Positions 25,000-33,857 of a stretch of 64,000 bases of DNA are shown one piece after another. Within the stretch, counting starts at the first letter, position 1, and every line of letters starts with the position of its first letter. The DNA is from Poriferisodalis sp022821985 (GTDB lineage Bacteria > Actinomycetota > Acidimicrobiia > Acidimicrobiales > Poriferisodalaceae), in assembly GCF_965219595.1 (NCBI RefSeq), contig NZ_OZ244781.1:3100001-3164000 (forward strand), given 5' to 3'. The notes under the pieces were generated by a model. It was not told where the DNA came from and did not search any database. It worked only from the letters and a program-made list of their open reading frames with translations. The position numbers and the translations under genes are program-made.

Positions 25000-25905
25000 A
25001 TGACCGCAGAAGGACATGACGGCGAGGCCGCCGGCACGCTCACCGGGATCACCATTCACCCCATCAAGGGCTGCCGCCGCGTCGAGCTCGATTCGGCCCT
25101 GGTCACGGCAACCGGGCTCGAAGGCGACCGTGCATGGCAGGTGGTGACCGCCACCAACGACACCGACGCACTCGGGGAAGCGGTCACCCAACGTCGAAAC
25201 GCAGCGCTCGCCACCGTCGCCCCCGTACCGATCGACGGCGGCCTGACGATCAGCGCACCCGGCATGGGCACGATCGACGTGAAACGTCCCGACGCCAATG
25301 ACACCACCGTCCTTGCCTTGATCGGCGACGAAGTGGCGTGCGCAGATGCAGGAGACGAGGCGGCCGAGTTCTTCAGCGAGGTGCTCAGCTTCCCGGCCAG
25401 ACTCGCAGCGTTCACCCCTGAGTCATTCCGTCCGATGCGGCTGTTCCGGGGACGCCCCACCGGTTTCGCTGACGCCGCCCCAGTGCTCGTGGCCAATACG
25501 GCGTCCCTTGACGATCTGGTGGCACGAGCCTCGGAGCCGTTCGGCATCGAGCGTTTCCGGGCGAACCTCATCGTGACCAATGACGAACCTTGGTCCGAGG
25601 ACACTTGGACCGAGTTCTCGATCGGCCCTGCCGAGCTCAGCGCTCGCGTGGTGTGGCCCCGCTGTGCCGTCCCCCAGATCGATCAGGACACCGGCGAGCG
25701 CCATCGCGAGCCCGCCCTCGTGCTGCGCAAGCACCGCTGGTGCTCGGTCGCGGAAGGCTTCTCGCCAGGCATGCGAGGGATGCTGGAAGGCAACGCCATG
25801 TTCGGCGTCGCGTGCACCATCGATCCCGAAGGCGTTGTGGTCTCGGTGGGCGATCCGGTCACTGTCTCAGCCACGGGTCCGCCCCTGCTCGACCCGCCCC
25901 GCTGA
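25000..25905 (+). CDS. MOSC-domain protein (mARC-like molybdenum cofactor enzyme)
   Basis: 301-residue protein with the N-terminal beta-barrel (TGITIHPIKGCRRVELDSAL, GLEGDRAWQVV) and a MOSC domain with LIVTNDEPWSEDTW and PRCAVPQID. C222 in that last motif is the expected molybdenum ligand, as in mARC and YcbX. There is no C-terminal 2Fe-2S domain, so electrons would have to come from a separate protein. Reduction of N-hydroxylated compounds or transfer of sulfurated cofactor are the known family roles. It stands alone, convergent with the CoA-transferase gene ending at 25924. Confidence 0.85.
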   Translation: MTAEGHDGEAAGTLTGITIHPIKGCRRVELDSALVTATGLEGDRAWQVVTATNDTDALGEAVTQRRNAALATVAPVPIDGGLTISAPGMGTIDVKRPDANDTTVLALIGDEVACADAGDEAAEFFSEVLSFPARLAAFTPESFRPMRLFRGRPTGFADAAPVLVANTASLDDLVARASEPFGIERFRANLIVTNDEPWSEDTWTEFSIGPAELSARVVWPRCAVPQIDQDTGERHREPALVLRKHRWCSVAEGFSPGMRGMLEGNAMFGVACTIDPEGVVVSVGDPVTVSATGPPLLDPPR

Positions 25906-25923
25906 GGGCTCTAGGGCCTGCCG

Positions 25924-27150
25924 CTAGGTCAGCTCGATGAGCACCTCGTCAGTGTGCTCGCCCAGCATCGGTGCCCGCTGCCACGCCCACCAGTCGCCGT
26001 TGGTGCTGAACGGCGAACCCGGCACGGTGTAGGTGCCGAGCACCGGGTGCTCCTCGGGTCGCCACCACTCCACGGCTTCGAGATGCGGGTCGTGACGCAG
26101 ATCGCCGACGGTGTTGACCGGGGTGATCGGGATGCGCCGTCGCTGGCCCTCCACGAACAACTCCTGCTTGGTGAAGCGGGTGGTGAGTTCCTCGACCCAC
26201 GCGTCCACGGCCTCCAACGCCTCACGGCGCACCACGATGTCGATGAAGATCTCGTCGAGGATGCCCTCGTTGCCGGTCAGCTCGTGCACCCACTGCGCTA
26301 CCGCGTTCCAGTGAGCCGGCTGGATCGCGATGATCGCCACGTAGCCGTCCGACGCGGGGTACATGCCCATCGGGCTGGTGACTGGGCGGCGGTTGCCGGC
26401 CCGGGGCCGAGGCACCTGGTCGTCGAGGTACAGCGGCACACCGGTCTCGGGCGACAGCCACAGTCCCACTTCCTGCAGCGACAGGTCGATGGTCTGGCCG
26501 AGCGCTGGCTCACCCGCCGCTGCCGCCAAGTTGCGTGCGCGCACCGACATCATCGAGCCGATCACCGCATGCAGCGAAGCTCCGTGCATCAGCACGCCGA
26601 TCTCGCCGGCTGGCGCCAGTGGGGGGCCATGCGGGAAGCCCACGGTGGACGCCAAGCCGCACGATGCCCAGGCGACAAGATTCGACGAACGCCAGTGACG
26701 TCGCGGCCCGGTCATCCCGAACGGCGTGATCGAGACCCACGTCAGGTGCGGGTACCGCTCGACGATGCCGGAGATACCTAGCCCTGCCTCGCCAACATCC
26801 GCCAGCCATGAGTAGCCCTCTTGTGCTGCGGGCATCGCGTCGTCGAGCACCACGTCTGCGCTGGCAATGAGTTGCACGAGCGCGTCGACGTCGTTCAGAT
26901 CGGTCGGGTCCAGCACCACGCTGCGTTTCGACGCCGCGTAGTACGCCCACCACAGGCTGGCCTCGGGGCCTTCGTGACCCGGCGCCAGCGGCGGCATGTT
27001 GCGGATGGGACTTCCCCCAGGGGGTTCCACGCAGATCACGTCGGCGCCAAGTGCCGCCCAGACGCGGGTGCCGTACGCGCCCGACAGCCCGGTCAGGTCG
27101 AGCACCCGCACGCCGCTCCATGGCCCGTGGCCTTGCTGTGCGGGGCTCAT
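25924..27150 (-). CDS. CaiB/BaiF CoA-transferase homologue lacking the nucleophile
   Basis: 408-residue class III CoA-transferase fold: WSGVRVLDLTGLSGAYGTRV, GADVICVEPPGGSP, YYAASKRSVVLDPTDLNDVD. At the site where active members have Asp, this one reads APAGEIGVLMHGASL with Val at 186, so catalysis by this chain alone is unlikely. Its ATG overlaps the stop of the upstream CoA-transferase gene (ATGA). That partner has Asp at 186, so the two probably form a heteromeric enzyme in which this chain is structural. Substrate unknown. Confidence 0.87.
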   Translation of the reverse strand: MSPAQQGHGPWSGVRVLDLTGLSGAYGTRVWAALGADVICVEPPGGSPIRNMPPLAPGHEGPEASLWWAYYAASKRSVVLDPTDLNDVDALVQLIASADVVLDDAMPAAQEGYSWLADVGEAGLGISGIVERYPHLTWVSITPFGMTGPRRHWRSSNLVAWASCGLASTVGFPHGPPLAPAGEIGVLMHGASLHAVIGSMMSVRARNLAAAAGEPALGQTIDLSLQEVGLWLSPETGVPLYLDDQVPRPRAGNRRPVTSPMGMYPASDGYVAIIAIQPAHWNAVAQWVHELTGNEGILDEIFIDIVVRREALEAVDAWVEELTTRFTKQELFVEGQRRRIPITPVNTVGDLRHDPHLEAVEWWRPEEHPVLGTYTVPGSPFSTNGDWWAWQRAPMLGEHTDEVLIELT

Positions 27151-28535
27151 TGAGCGCCGCCCGTGACGTTGCCTTCGGCGTCGTAGAACTCCGCTATCCC
27201 GACCGATTCGTACCAGCGGTCGAACGGCCGCTCCAGCACGACCTCAGGTCGGGCATCGACGAACGCCGTCCCGTCCGCGACCATCTGGTCCACATCGTCG
27301 TGCGCATAGCCGATCTCGGTGAGGACGTCGACGGTGTCGCCACCCATGTTGGGGCCGGCGCGGGTGACGTATGGGGGCGTCTCGCTCATGCGCACCGGGT
27401 TGCGAACGAACAGGTCGCGACCCAGTCGTGGACTCGGGGCGATCGAGTACGGACGCCGGTCGTGCACCTGGGGATCGGCCAGCACGCCCGTGTGGTTCAG
27501 CACCTCGTATGCCGCAATGCCCAGCGCCTGCAGCTCCGCAGCGGCTTGCTGGGAGCTGCGGCGGCTCGTCCAGGCCGACAGTTCGGCATCGATCGCATCG
27601 TGGTTGGCGATGCGATCGGCCAGCGTGGCGTGCGGGTAGGTCGACAACGCCGCCTGATCAACGGCGTCGTGCGCAGGAACATCAGACCATTCGGCCAAAC
27701 CCGCCAGCGCTTCCCATGCCTCGTCATCGGGCACCTCGACAGCGATCCACCGATCGTCGCCCGCACATGGGTAGATCCCCGCCGGTGCCGCCCACGACAC
27801 CCGATTGCCATTTCTGAACGGCTCGGGCACGCCGAGGTCCTGGCCCACCAAGTACGGCCCCAGGAACGACACCGTGGTCTCGAGCTGGCTGATGTCGAGG
27901 AACCGGCCCTCCCCGGTGCGGTCCCGTTCGTGCAAAGCCGTGACAATCGCCAGCATGGTGTGCAGCCCGCCCATGTAGTCGGGCGGGGCGATGGAGGGAA
28001 TGCCGGCGGGTTCCTCGTACGGGAAGCCGGTGAGCGCATCCCATCCCACGAGCGGTGCCTGATTGGGGCCGAAGGCTCGGAAGGGGTAGTACGGCTTGTC
28101 GGGGTCCACTCCGAACCCGGTCATACCGGCGTAGATGATGTCGGGGCACACCTGCTTGACGGACTCGTAGTCGAGTCCCAGCTCGGCGATGCCCGGCGCT
28201 GCGAAGTTCGTCAGGAACACGTCGCACGTGGCCAGCAGGCGTTTCGCAGCCTCGAGCGCCTCCGGCTGTTTCAGCTCGAGGCCAACCGAGCGCTTGCCGG
28301 CCGACATCTCGGGCACGTAGGGGCCGGTGTCGCAAAAGACATCCGCGAGCTCAGGATCGCGAGCCCATGCCGAGCCGAACGCTCGCGCCACATCGGGATA
28401 GCTGTGGGCCTCCACCTTGAACACCTCGGCCCCGTGATGCGCCATGGCCTTGCCGCAGCACGGCGCTGCCACCGCAATGCTGATCTCGAAGACCCGGATC
28501 CCTGCAAGCGGTCTGCGGTCAGCGCTCGCCGTCAT
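27147..28535 (-). CDS. CaiB/BaiF CoA-transferase, catalytic subunit
   Basis: 462-residue class III CoA-transferase. LAGIRVFEISIAVAAPCCGK and GAEVFKVEAHSYPDVAR start the fold, and SIAPPDYMGGLHTML carries the nucleophilic Asp at 186 followed by the usual Gly-Gly. It forms a coupled pair with the Asp-lacking homologue downstream (four-base overlap). The ATG at 28535 has GAGG eight bases ahead; a GTG at 28544 is the alternative. Copy D of the dispersed repeat lies upstream in the divergent gap. Confidence 0.88.
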   Translation of the reverse strand: MTASADRRPLAGIRVFEISIAVAAPCCGKAMAHHGAEVFKVEAHSYPDVARAFGSAWARDPELADVFCDTGPYVPEMSAGKRSVGLELKQPEALEAAKRLLATCDVFLTNFAAPGIAELGLDYESVKQVCPDIIYAGMTGFGVDPDKPYYPFRAFGPNQAPLVGWDALTGFPYEEPAGIPSIAPPDYMGGLHTMLAIVTALHERDRTGEGRFLDISQLETTVSFLGPYLVGQDLGVPEPFRNGNRVSWAAPAGIYPCAGDDRWIAVEVPDDEAWEALAGLAEWSDVPAHDAVDQAALSTYPHATLADRIANHDAIDAELSAWTSRRSSQQAAAELQALGIAAYEVLNHTGVLADPQVHDRRPYSIAPSPRLGRDLFVRNPVRMSETPPYVTRAGPNMGGDTVDVLTEIGYAHDDVDQMVADGTAFVDARPEVVLERPFDRWYESVGIAEFYDAEGNVTGGAQ

Positions 28536-28577
28536 CGATGACACCTCATGTGCTCCGATCCCATAGCCCGGTGACCT

Positions 28578-28692
28578 TAGAGGATGCGCGGATTGACGGA
28601 ACCTGCCGTCGCGTCACCCGATGTTTCCCGCTCTTGTTCGCTGCGCTCACGGGCCGCTCGGGCCACGGCTTCGCCATTCAGCTCAGCCTCTT
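28578..28692 (+). repeat. Dispersed intergenic repeat, copy D
   Basis: About 115 bases from TAGAGGATGCGCGGATTGAC to GCTCAGCCTCTT, nearly collinear with copy A. The central core CCCGCTCTTG to GGCTTCGCC (28627-28675) is identical to copy C over its length. It occupies the divergent gap between the CoA-transferase and epoxide-hydrolase-like genes; the rest of the gap (28693-28789) shows only the GGAGGG ribosome binding site of the latter. Confidence 0.8.
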
Positions 28693-28789
28693 GGTCGCAG
28701 CGCGGCAGGCGGCCCTCTCCCCGTGCTAGGACAAGATCCCGGCGGCGGGATCCGCTCGCCGCCAGGCCAAGCCGGAGGGTTGCCCCGAC

Positions 28790-29176
28790 ATGACTGATTC
28801 CGCCGATTCACCGACCGAGGTCGTCGGCAAGTTCATCGCCTGCATCGAAGCGAAGGACCTCGACGGGGCGGCCGCCCACGTCTCCGACGACGTCTATTAC
28901 GACAACGTGCCGGTGGGCGACATGACTGGCCCCGACGCCATGAAGGAGTTCCTGAGCGGCCTGACGAAGGGCGACGGGCCCGTGGAGTTCGAGGTCGTCC
29001 GCCAGACGGCCACCGGCAACACCGTGATGAACGAACGGGTCGACCGCTTCCACACCGGCTCCGGCCGGCTGATCGAGCTGCCGGTGATGGGGATCTTCGA
29101 AGTCAACGACGGCCTGATCACCTTCTGGCGGGACTACTTCGACAACGGCATGTTCATGCGCCAGATCAAGGGCTGA
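28790..29176 (+). CDS. Limonene-1,2-epoxide hydrolase-like enzyme (NTF2 fold)
   Basis: 128-residue NTF2/SnoaL-fold protein. The limonene-epoxide hydrolase catalytic set is recognisable: Y37-x-N39 (YYDNVP), R83-x-D85 (NERVDRF) and D115 (TFWRDYFD), with spacing like the Y53/N55/R99/D101/D132 of the Rhodococcus enzyme. It should add water to a small cyclic or steroid-like epoxide. GGAGGG lies 11 bases before the ATG. The SDR gene follows six bases after the stop, so the pair is an operon. A flavin monooxygenase of a type often annotated as limonene monooxygenase is at 39816, but is not linked. Confidence 0.8.
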   Translation: MTDSADSPTEVVGKFIACIEAKDLDGAAAHVSDDVYYDNVPVGDMTGPDAMKEFLSGLTKGDGPVEFEVVRQTATGNTVMNERVDRFHTGSGRLIELPVMGIFEVNDGLITFWRDYFDNGMFMRQIKG

Positions 29177-29182
29177 AACCGC

Positions 29183-29962
29183 GTGGCCTACCAGTACGAG
29201 GGATTCGACCTCACTGGCAAAGTCGCTGTCATCACCGGCGGCAACGGCGGCATCGGGCTGGGCTACGCCCGCGGCGTCGCGGCTGCCGGTGCCGACGTCA
29301 GCATCTGGGGCACGAATCCCGACAAGAACGCGGCGGCCGAGGCCGAGCTGCGCGAGATCAACCCATCCGCCAGTGCCCTTCGCTGCGATGTCTCCGACCA
29401 AGAACAGGTCGAGGAGTCCATGGCAGCGGTGGTCGAACGCTACGGGCGTGTCGATGCCTGCTTCCCGAATGCCGGCATCGGCACGCAGAACCAGAAGGGC
29501 TTCCACGAGCACTCCAATGAGGACTGGTTCAGCGTCATCGACGTGAACCTGCACGGCGTGTTTTTCACGCTTCGCGCCGCCACCCGGCAGATGATCGCCC
29601 AAGGCGAAGGCGGCAGCCTGGTGCTCACCTCGAGCGGCACGGCGATCCAGGGCGCTGCTCGGGGGCAGGCCTACGCAGCCACCAAAGGCGCCATGCTGGC
29701 AATGATGATGGGCCTCTCGGTCGAGATGGCCCGCTACAAGATCAACGCCAACGCTGTCATCCCGGGCTGGATCGATACCGCCATGACCGAGCGGCTGTTC
29801 ACCTGGGACAAGTTCGTCGACAACGTGATGCCGCGCATTCCGATGCGCCGGTGGGGCGTGCCAGACGACTTCGGTGCCATCGCGGTGTACCTGATGAGCG
29901 ATGCAGCACGCTGGCACACCGGCGACGTCATCAAGATCGACGGCGGTTTCAGCATCTTCTGA
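29183..29962 (+). CDS. Short-chain dehydrogenase/reductase (SDR)
   Basis: 259-residue classical SDR that oxidises or reduces an alcohol/ketone with NAD(P). It shows TGGNGGIGLGYARG for the cofactor, the NAGIG motif (FPNAGIG), the catalytic Ser in LVLTSSGTAI, and Y-x3-K in AYAATKGAMLAM. C-terminal IKIDGGFSIF is the usual ending. The GTG at 29183 follows the epoxide-hydrolase-like gene by six bases. It could oxidise the diol made by that enzyme; this is inference. Confidence 0.88.
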   Translation: MAYQYEGFDLTGKVAVITGGNGGIGLGYARGVAAAGADVSIWGTNPDKNAAAEAELREINPSASALRCDVSDQEQVEESMAAVVERYGRVDACFPNAGIGTQNQKGFHEHSNEDWFSVIDVNLHGVFFTLRAATRQMIAQGEGGSLVLTSSGTAIQGAARGQAYAATKGAMLAMMMGLSVEMARYKINANAVIPGWIDTAMTERLFTWDKFVDNVMPRIPMRRWGVPDDFGAIAVYLMSDAARWHTGDVIKIDGGFSIF

Positions 29963-29963
29963 C

Positions 29964-30028
29964 GCTTCATACGGCCCCCGCGCAACCCCAGTGCGGCCAA
30001 TGATTTACGAAGCTGTGTTAGGTTTTTT
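29964..30028 (+). terminator. Imperfect hairpin plus T-run after the SDR gene
   Basis: GCTTC at 29964 can pair with GAAGC ending at 30013, with GGCC/GGCC inside, and TTTTTT follows at 30023-30028. It begins two bases after the SDR stop codon. The long imperfect stem makes this tentative. Confidence 0.35.
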
Positions 30029-30133
30029 CTCACGGGGATTCCGGCTCGCGCCGTCCGAACATCCGCGCTGTCCCACAGCGATGCGGCATTCGGTGCCCGA
30101 GCGAGCTGGGCGCTGAGTCACGAGGGGGACATC

Positions 30134-31882
30134 GTGGAGGAATACGACATTCACATCAAGGACGGCACGATCGTCGACGGGACACGCGTGCCGAGCTTTC
30201 GTGGAGACCTGTGGATATCCGACGGGCGTATCGCCCAGATCGGCGGCCGTCCCGACAAGCCTTCCAAGGAAGTCATCGATGCGGGGGGCTGCATCGTGGC
30301 CCCGGGCACCATCGACCTGCACACCCACTACGACGCGCAGATCCGCTGGGATCCCTACTGCTCCATCTCGAGCTGGCACGGGGTGACCTCGGTGGTGCTC
30401 GGCAACTGCGGCTTCGGCTTCGCTCCCTGCAAGCCCGACTTCCGCGAGCGGTCGATGCTCACCATGGTGCGCACCGAGGCGATCCCGCTGGCGGCGATGC
30501 AGGAGGGCATGCTGCCGAAGTGGGATTGGGAGACCATCCCGGAGTATCTCGACTCGCTGGACCGCACGCCGAAGGGCGTCAACGTGCTGCAGTACATGCC
30601 GACGGCGTCGCTGATGATCTACGTGATGGGCCTCGAAGCGGCAAAGACCCGTCCGGCCAACAACGCGGAGCGCAAGGAGATGCAGCGCCTGCTGCACGAG
30701 GGCATGGACGCCGGCCTGTGCGGCTTTTCCATCCAGCGTCTCGGGCCCAACTCCACCCAGGCCGACTTCGACGGCTCGCCGATGGTCACCGACACCATGA
30801 TCGACGACGACATCTTCGTGCTGGCAGAGGTGCTGCGCGAGCGCGACGAGGGCTTCATCCAGCTCACGCAGGCCACGAGCCCCGACGTCAACAATCCGGA
30901 GGATCTCGACTTCAAGCGGCTGCTGGCCGAGGTGAGCGGGCGACCGATCATCGACAACGTGGTGCCGGTGAGCCAGCGCAACCCGCGGGTGCACGAGGAA
31001 CGGCTCGAATGGCTCGAACAGGCCCACAACGACGGGCTGCGCATCTTCGGCCAGGGTGCCTCCATCCGCACGGGCTTCGCCTTCTCGCTCGACGAGTGGA
31101 ACCTGTACGACTCGAGCCCGGCGTGGCGCGAAGCAACTACGGGATCGCTCGAGGACAAGATCCGCAAGATGAAAGACCCTGCCGTGCGGGATCGGCTGCG
31201 TGCCGAGACCGACGAGGCGGCGACGCTGTTCGCGAACACGCAGGGCGCGGTCGGCGGGCCGCCCCGCAAGCTGGTCGTGCAGGGCGTGGCGCGACGTCAA
31301 GACCTGCAGAAGTACGTGGGCAAGTCGCTGGGCGAGATCGCCGAGATGGAAGGCAAGCACTACATCGACGTGATGCTGGACCTGTCGCTCGAGACCGATC
31401 TGAAGACGGAGTTCCTGGGCGAGGGCCCCGAATTCAACGTGGACCACATGTCGGCGGTGTACACCGACTCGCCGTACACGATTCCCGGCGTGTCCGACGG
31501 CGGCGCGCACACCAAGTTCTTCACCGGCGGTGCGTGGACGACCGACTTCCTGGCGTGGATCGTGCGTGACGAGCAGCGGCTGACGGTCGAGGAGGCGCAC
31601 TACCGGATGTCGGCGCTTGCAGCGCACGCTGCCGGATTCCAGGACCGCGGTGTGCTGAAGGAAGGCGCCCCGGCCGACGTGCTCGTCTACGACATGGACG
31701 AACTGGCCATCGATCCTGAGTGGATCGGCGAGGCCGTCTACGACCTGCCCGGCGGCGAGTGGCGCCGCGTGCAGCGTGCGCATGGCTACCGGCACATCCT
31801 GGTGAACGGTGTCGAAACGTTCCAAGACGGCGAATGCACCGGGGCAACCCCCGGCAAGCTCCTGCGTCACGGCCGCGGCTAG
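30134..31882 (+). CDS. D-aminoacylase-like amidohydrolase
   Basis: 582-residue amidohydrolase-superfamily enzyme of the N-acyl-D-amino-acid deacylase group, a zinc hydrolase of amides or cyclic ureides. Visible are the N-terminal composite beta-sandwich strand (YDIHIKDGTIVDGTRVPSFR), PGTIDLHTHYDAQIRWDPYC with the HxH metal pair, SVVLGNCGFGFAPC with the family Cys, and the C-terminal SDGGAHTKFFTGGAWTTDF with the catalytic Asp. The GTG start follows GAGGGGGAC. Single gene between an SDR and a convergent aminotransferase. Substrate not readable. Confidence 0.85.
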   Translation: MEEYDIHIKDGTIVDGTRVPSFRGDLWISDGRIAQIGGRPDKPSKEVIDAGGCIVAPGTIDLHTHYDAQIRWDPYCSISSWHGVTSVVLGNCGFGFAPCKPDFRERSMLTMVRTEAIPLAAMQEGMLPKWDWETIPEYLDSLDRTPKGVNVLQYMPTASLMIYVMGLEAAKTRPANNAERKEMQRLLHEGMDAGLCGFSIQRLGPNSTQADFDGSPMVTDTMIDDDIFVLAEVLRERDEGFIQLTQATSPDVNNPEDLDFKRLLAEVSGRPIIDNVVPVSQRNPRVHEERLEWLEQAHNDGLRIFGQGASIRTGFAFSLDEWNLYDSSPAWREATTGSLEDKIRKMKDPAVRDRLRAETDEAATLFANTQGAVGGPPRKLVVQGVARRQDLQKYVGKSLGEIAEMEGKHYIDVMLDLSLETDLKTEFLGEGPEFNVDHMSAVYTDSPYTIPGVSDGGAHTKFFTGGAWTTDFLAWIVRDEQRLTVEEAHYRMSALAAHAAGFQDRGVLKEGAPADVLVYDMDELAIDPEWIGEAVYDLPGGEWRRVQRAHGYRHILVNGVETFQDGECTGATPGKLLRHGRG

Positions 31883-31955
31883 AGCTTCTGTGCCGCCCGG
31901 CGGGGCGGGTCCTGTCACCACTGTGTTCCCTGCACGGGCGCAAGCGCACGCGCGC

Positions 31956-31979
31956 CCCGCAGTCCTCGCAAGCTGCGGG
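31956..31979. terminator. GC-rich hairpin between convergent genes
   Basis: CCCGCAG at 31956-31962 and CTGCGGG at 31973-31979 form a perfect seven-base stem with a ten-base loop, in the 158-base gap between the amidohydrolase and aminotransferase stops. It would serve transcription from both sides. No T-run is present. Confidence 0.4.
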
Positions 31980-32040
31980 CTGCGGGGGCCCCGTTCGGTG
32001 CCACCCACCCCGCCTACCTTGGCGCAGTGGTAGTGCGCGA

Positions 32041-33312
32041 CTAAGTCGTGGCGATGACTTGGGCGAGGGCGGCGACGCCTTCTTGGATGTCGTCGTGGGA
32101 GAGGCTGCCGAAGCACAGGCGCATCCGACGGGCTCCCCATTGGGGGTCTACTGACCAGGCTGCGCCTTCGTTGAACTGGATGCCTCGCTTGGCCGCTGGC
32201 GCCAGATAGCTCGACGTGTCGGTGCCGGCTGGGAACGTGAGCCATACGAAGATGCCGCCCTTGGGGTCGGTCACCTGCACCGGTCCGCCGAGCTTGATCG
32301 CCACTTGTGACAGCGCACCCATGTGGGTGTTCACGGCGTGGCGCATCACCGCACATTTCTCTCGCAGCGTTTCCCGCAGCTGGGTTACGTGGTCGTCAAA
32401 GTGGGCTGCTGCGTACTCGGCGAGCACGAGCTGTTCGATTGCCCCGGTGCCAGCGTCGTCCTTGAGGGCCATGAGCTGGCGCACGATGGGCACGTCGCCC
32501 ACGATGTAGCCGACGCGGAGCGCAGGCGCGATCGACTTCGAGAACGAGCCGCAGTAGATCACCGCGCTCGGCCCCTCCGATTCGGCGCAGTCCAGCCCAC
32601 GCAGTGTCGGCGGGCGCTCGCCGGTCCACTGGAGATCGGAATAGCACTCGTCCTCGAAGATCGGCACGCCGAAGTGCCGAGCGATGGCCAGGATCTCCCG
32701 CCGGCGCTCGATCGGCATCACCGAACCTGTGGGGTTCTGGACCGTCGGGATGGTGTAGATGAATCGGGGCGGCGTGCCGGCTGCAGCCAGCTCGTCGAGC
32801 AGGCCGGCGAGTCGTTCCGGAACGATCCCGTTGTCGTCGAGCTCGACACCGACGCATCTGGCTCCTCGCCGGGCGACCTTCGAGATCATCCCCCCGTACG
32901 TCGCCTCTTCGGCGACCACGACGTCCCCCGGGCGCAGGAACGCTGCGTTGACCAGATCGAGCGCCTGCAGCGAACCGGACACCACCAGCACCTGCTCGCT
33001 GCTCGTCGGCATGTGCGCATTCGCATCCAGCGATCCGGCGACGAACGTACGCAGCCCCTCGAAGCCCTGCGGATTGCCCCCGAGGTTGTAGGTGGCGAGT
33101 TCGGAGCCATGCTTCGTCAGCACTGACATGGCCGCCTCGGTCAGGCCGCCCACCGGCACACTCGGCGAGTCGTTGTTCCCGCCGACAAAGCTGAAGCGCG
33201 GGATCGGCGTCCATGCCCCTGCCGGCCCTGGCAGGCCCTCGGCCATCTTGGCTGCCATGTCGAATGCGCTCGCGGGCGCGTTGCCGTTCGGTAGGCCGGA
33301 CTGCGGCACCAT
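32041..33312 (-). CDS. PLP-dependent aminotransferase, class I/II (2-aminoadipate/MocR-like)
   Basis: 423-residue fold-type I PLP enzyme. SGSLQALDLVNAAFLRPGDV holds the cofactor phosphate loop, TIPTVQNPTGSVMPIERR the NPTG motif, FEDECYSDLQW the Asp-x2-Tyr pair, and SFSKSIAPALRVGY the PLP lysine. It has no DNA-binding domain, so it is a free enzyme. It likely transaminates an aromatic or 2-amino acid. It lies 39 bases downstream of the SnoaL-like gene in the same direction, so the two may form an operon. Confidence 0.87.
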   Translation of the reverse strand: MVPQSGLPNGNAPASAFDMAAKMAEGLPGPAGAWTPIPRFSFVGGNNDSPSVPVGGLTEAAMSVLTKHGSELATYNLGGNPQGFEGLRTFVAGSLDANAHMPTSSEQVLVVSGSLQALDLVNAAFLRPGDVVVAEEATYGGMISKVARRGARCVGVELDDNGIVPERLAGLLDELAAAGTPPRFIYTIPTVQNPTGSVMPIERRREILAIARHFGVPIFEDECYSDLQWTGERPPTLRGLDCAESEGPSAVIYCGSFSKSIAPALRVGYIVGDVPIVRQLMALKDDAGTGAIEQLVLAEYAAAHFDDHVTQLRETLREKCAVMRHAVNTHMGALSQVAIKLGGPVQVTDPKGGIFVWLTFPAGTDTSSYLAPAAKRGIQFNEGAAWSVDPQWGARRMRLCFGSLSHDDIQEGVAALAQVIATT

Positions 33313-33351
33313 GTTCTCTCCAGTAATGCTCGGCTGTTTCGGCAGGCTCGG

Positions 33352-33756
33352 CTAGGCGTCCGAGACCACTACTCGCTTCGCGAACAGCCACTGGCCGTCG
33401 ACCTTGCGCACGACGTCGTCGTAGTGCCCGACCAGCAGGATCCTGCCACCGTCAGGCAGCGGCTTGACCATTTGCAAATGGCTGAACACAGTGGCCTCGG
33501 ATCCGTCTCCGTCAGCCACGACGTTGGTCACCCAGTGCTGCGCAGAAGCGAACTCTGCGTACTGCTCTTCGGTCGAGTACGCGGCAGCGAACGCCCGTAG
33601 CTCGTCCCGGCCGTTGAAGGTGCCGACGATCCCGATGAACTGCCCGTCGGGAGCGAACGTATTGGCGTACCCGTCGGCATCGCCGGTGTCGATCGCCTTG
33701 TTGTAGCGGGAGATGAGGTCCCGGATCTCTACTCGATCATCATTCGTCAGCGCCAC
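33352..33756 (-). CDS. SnoaL/NTF2-like protein
   Basis: 134-residue NTF2-fold protein. DDRVEIRDLISRYNKAIDTG is the standard N-terminal helix, and AFAAAYSTEEQYAEFASAQHW and the His in it resemble SnoaL-like small-molecule enzymes of the ring-hydroxylating-beta/scytalone-dehydratase group. The GTG at 33756 is preceded by GGGGGG. Upstream partner of the aminotransferase gene. Role unknown. Confidence 0.8.
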   Translation of the reverse strand: MALTNDDRVEIRDLISRYNKAIDTGDADGYANTFAPDGQFIGIVGTFNGRDELRAFAAAYSTEEQYAEFASAQHWVTNVVADGDGSEATVFSHLQMVKPLPDGGRILLVGHYDDVVRKVDGQWLFAKRVVVSDA

Positions 33757-33857
33757 AGCTCGCCCCCCGTGCTCTGCCGGCTTGTTGGCGTCAACCTACT
33801 GCGGCACGGGTCGCGTAGCTCTGGCCCTCCGGGCGTCGGCTCCTTTGGGCGTTAGCT

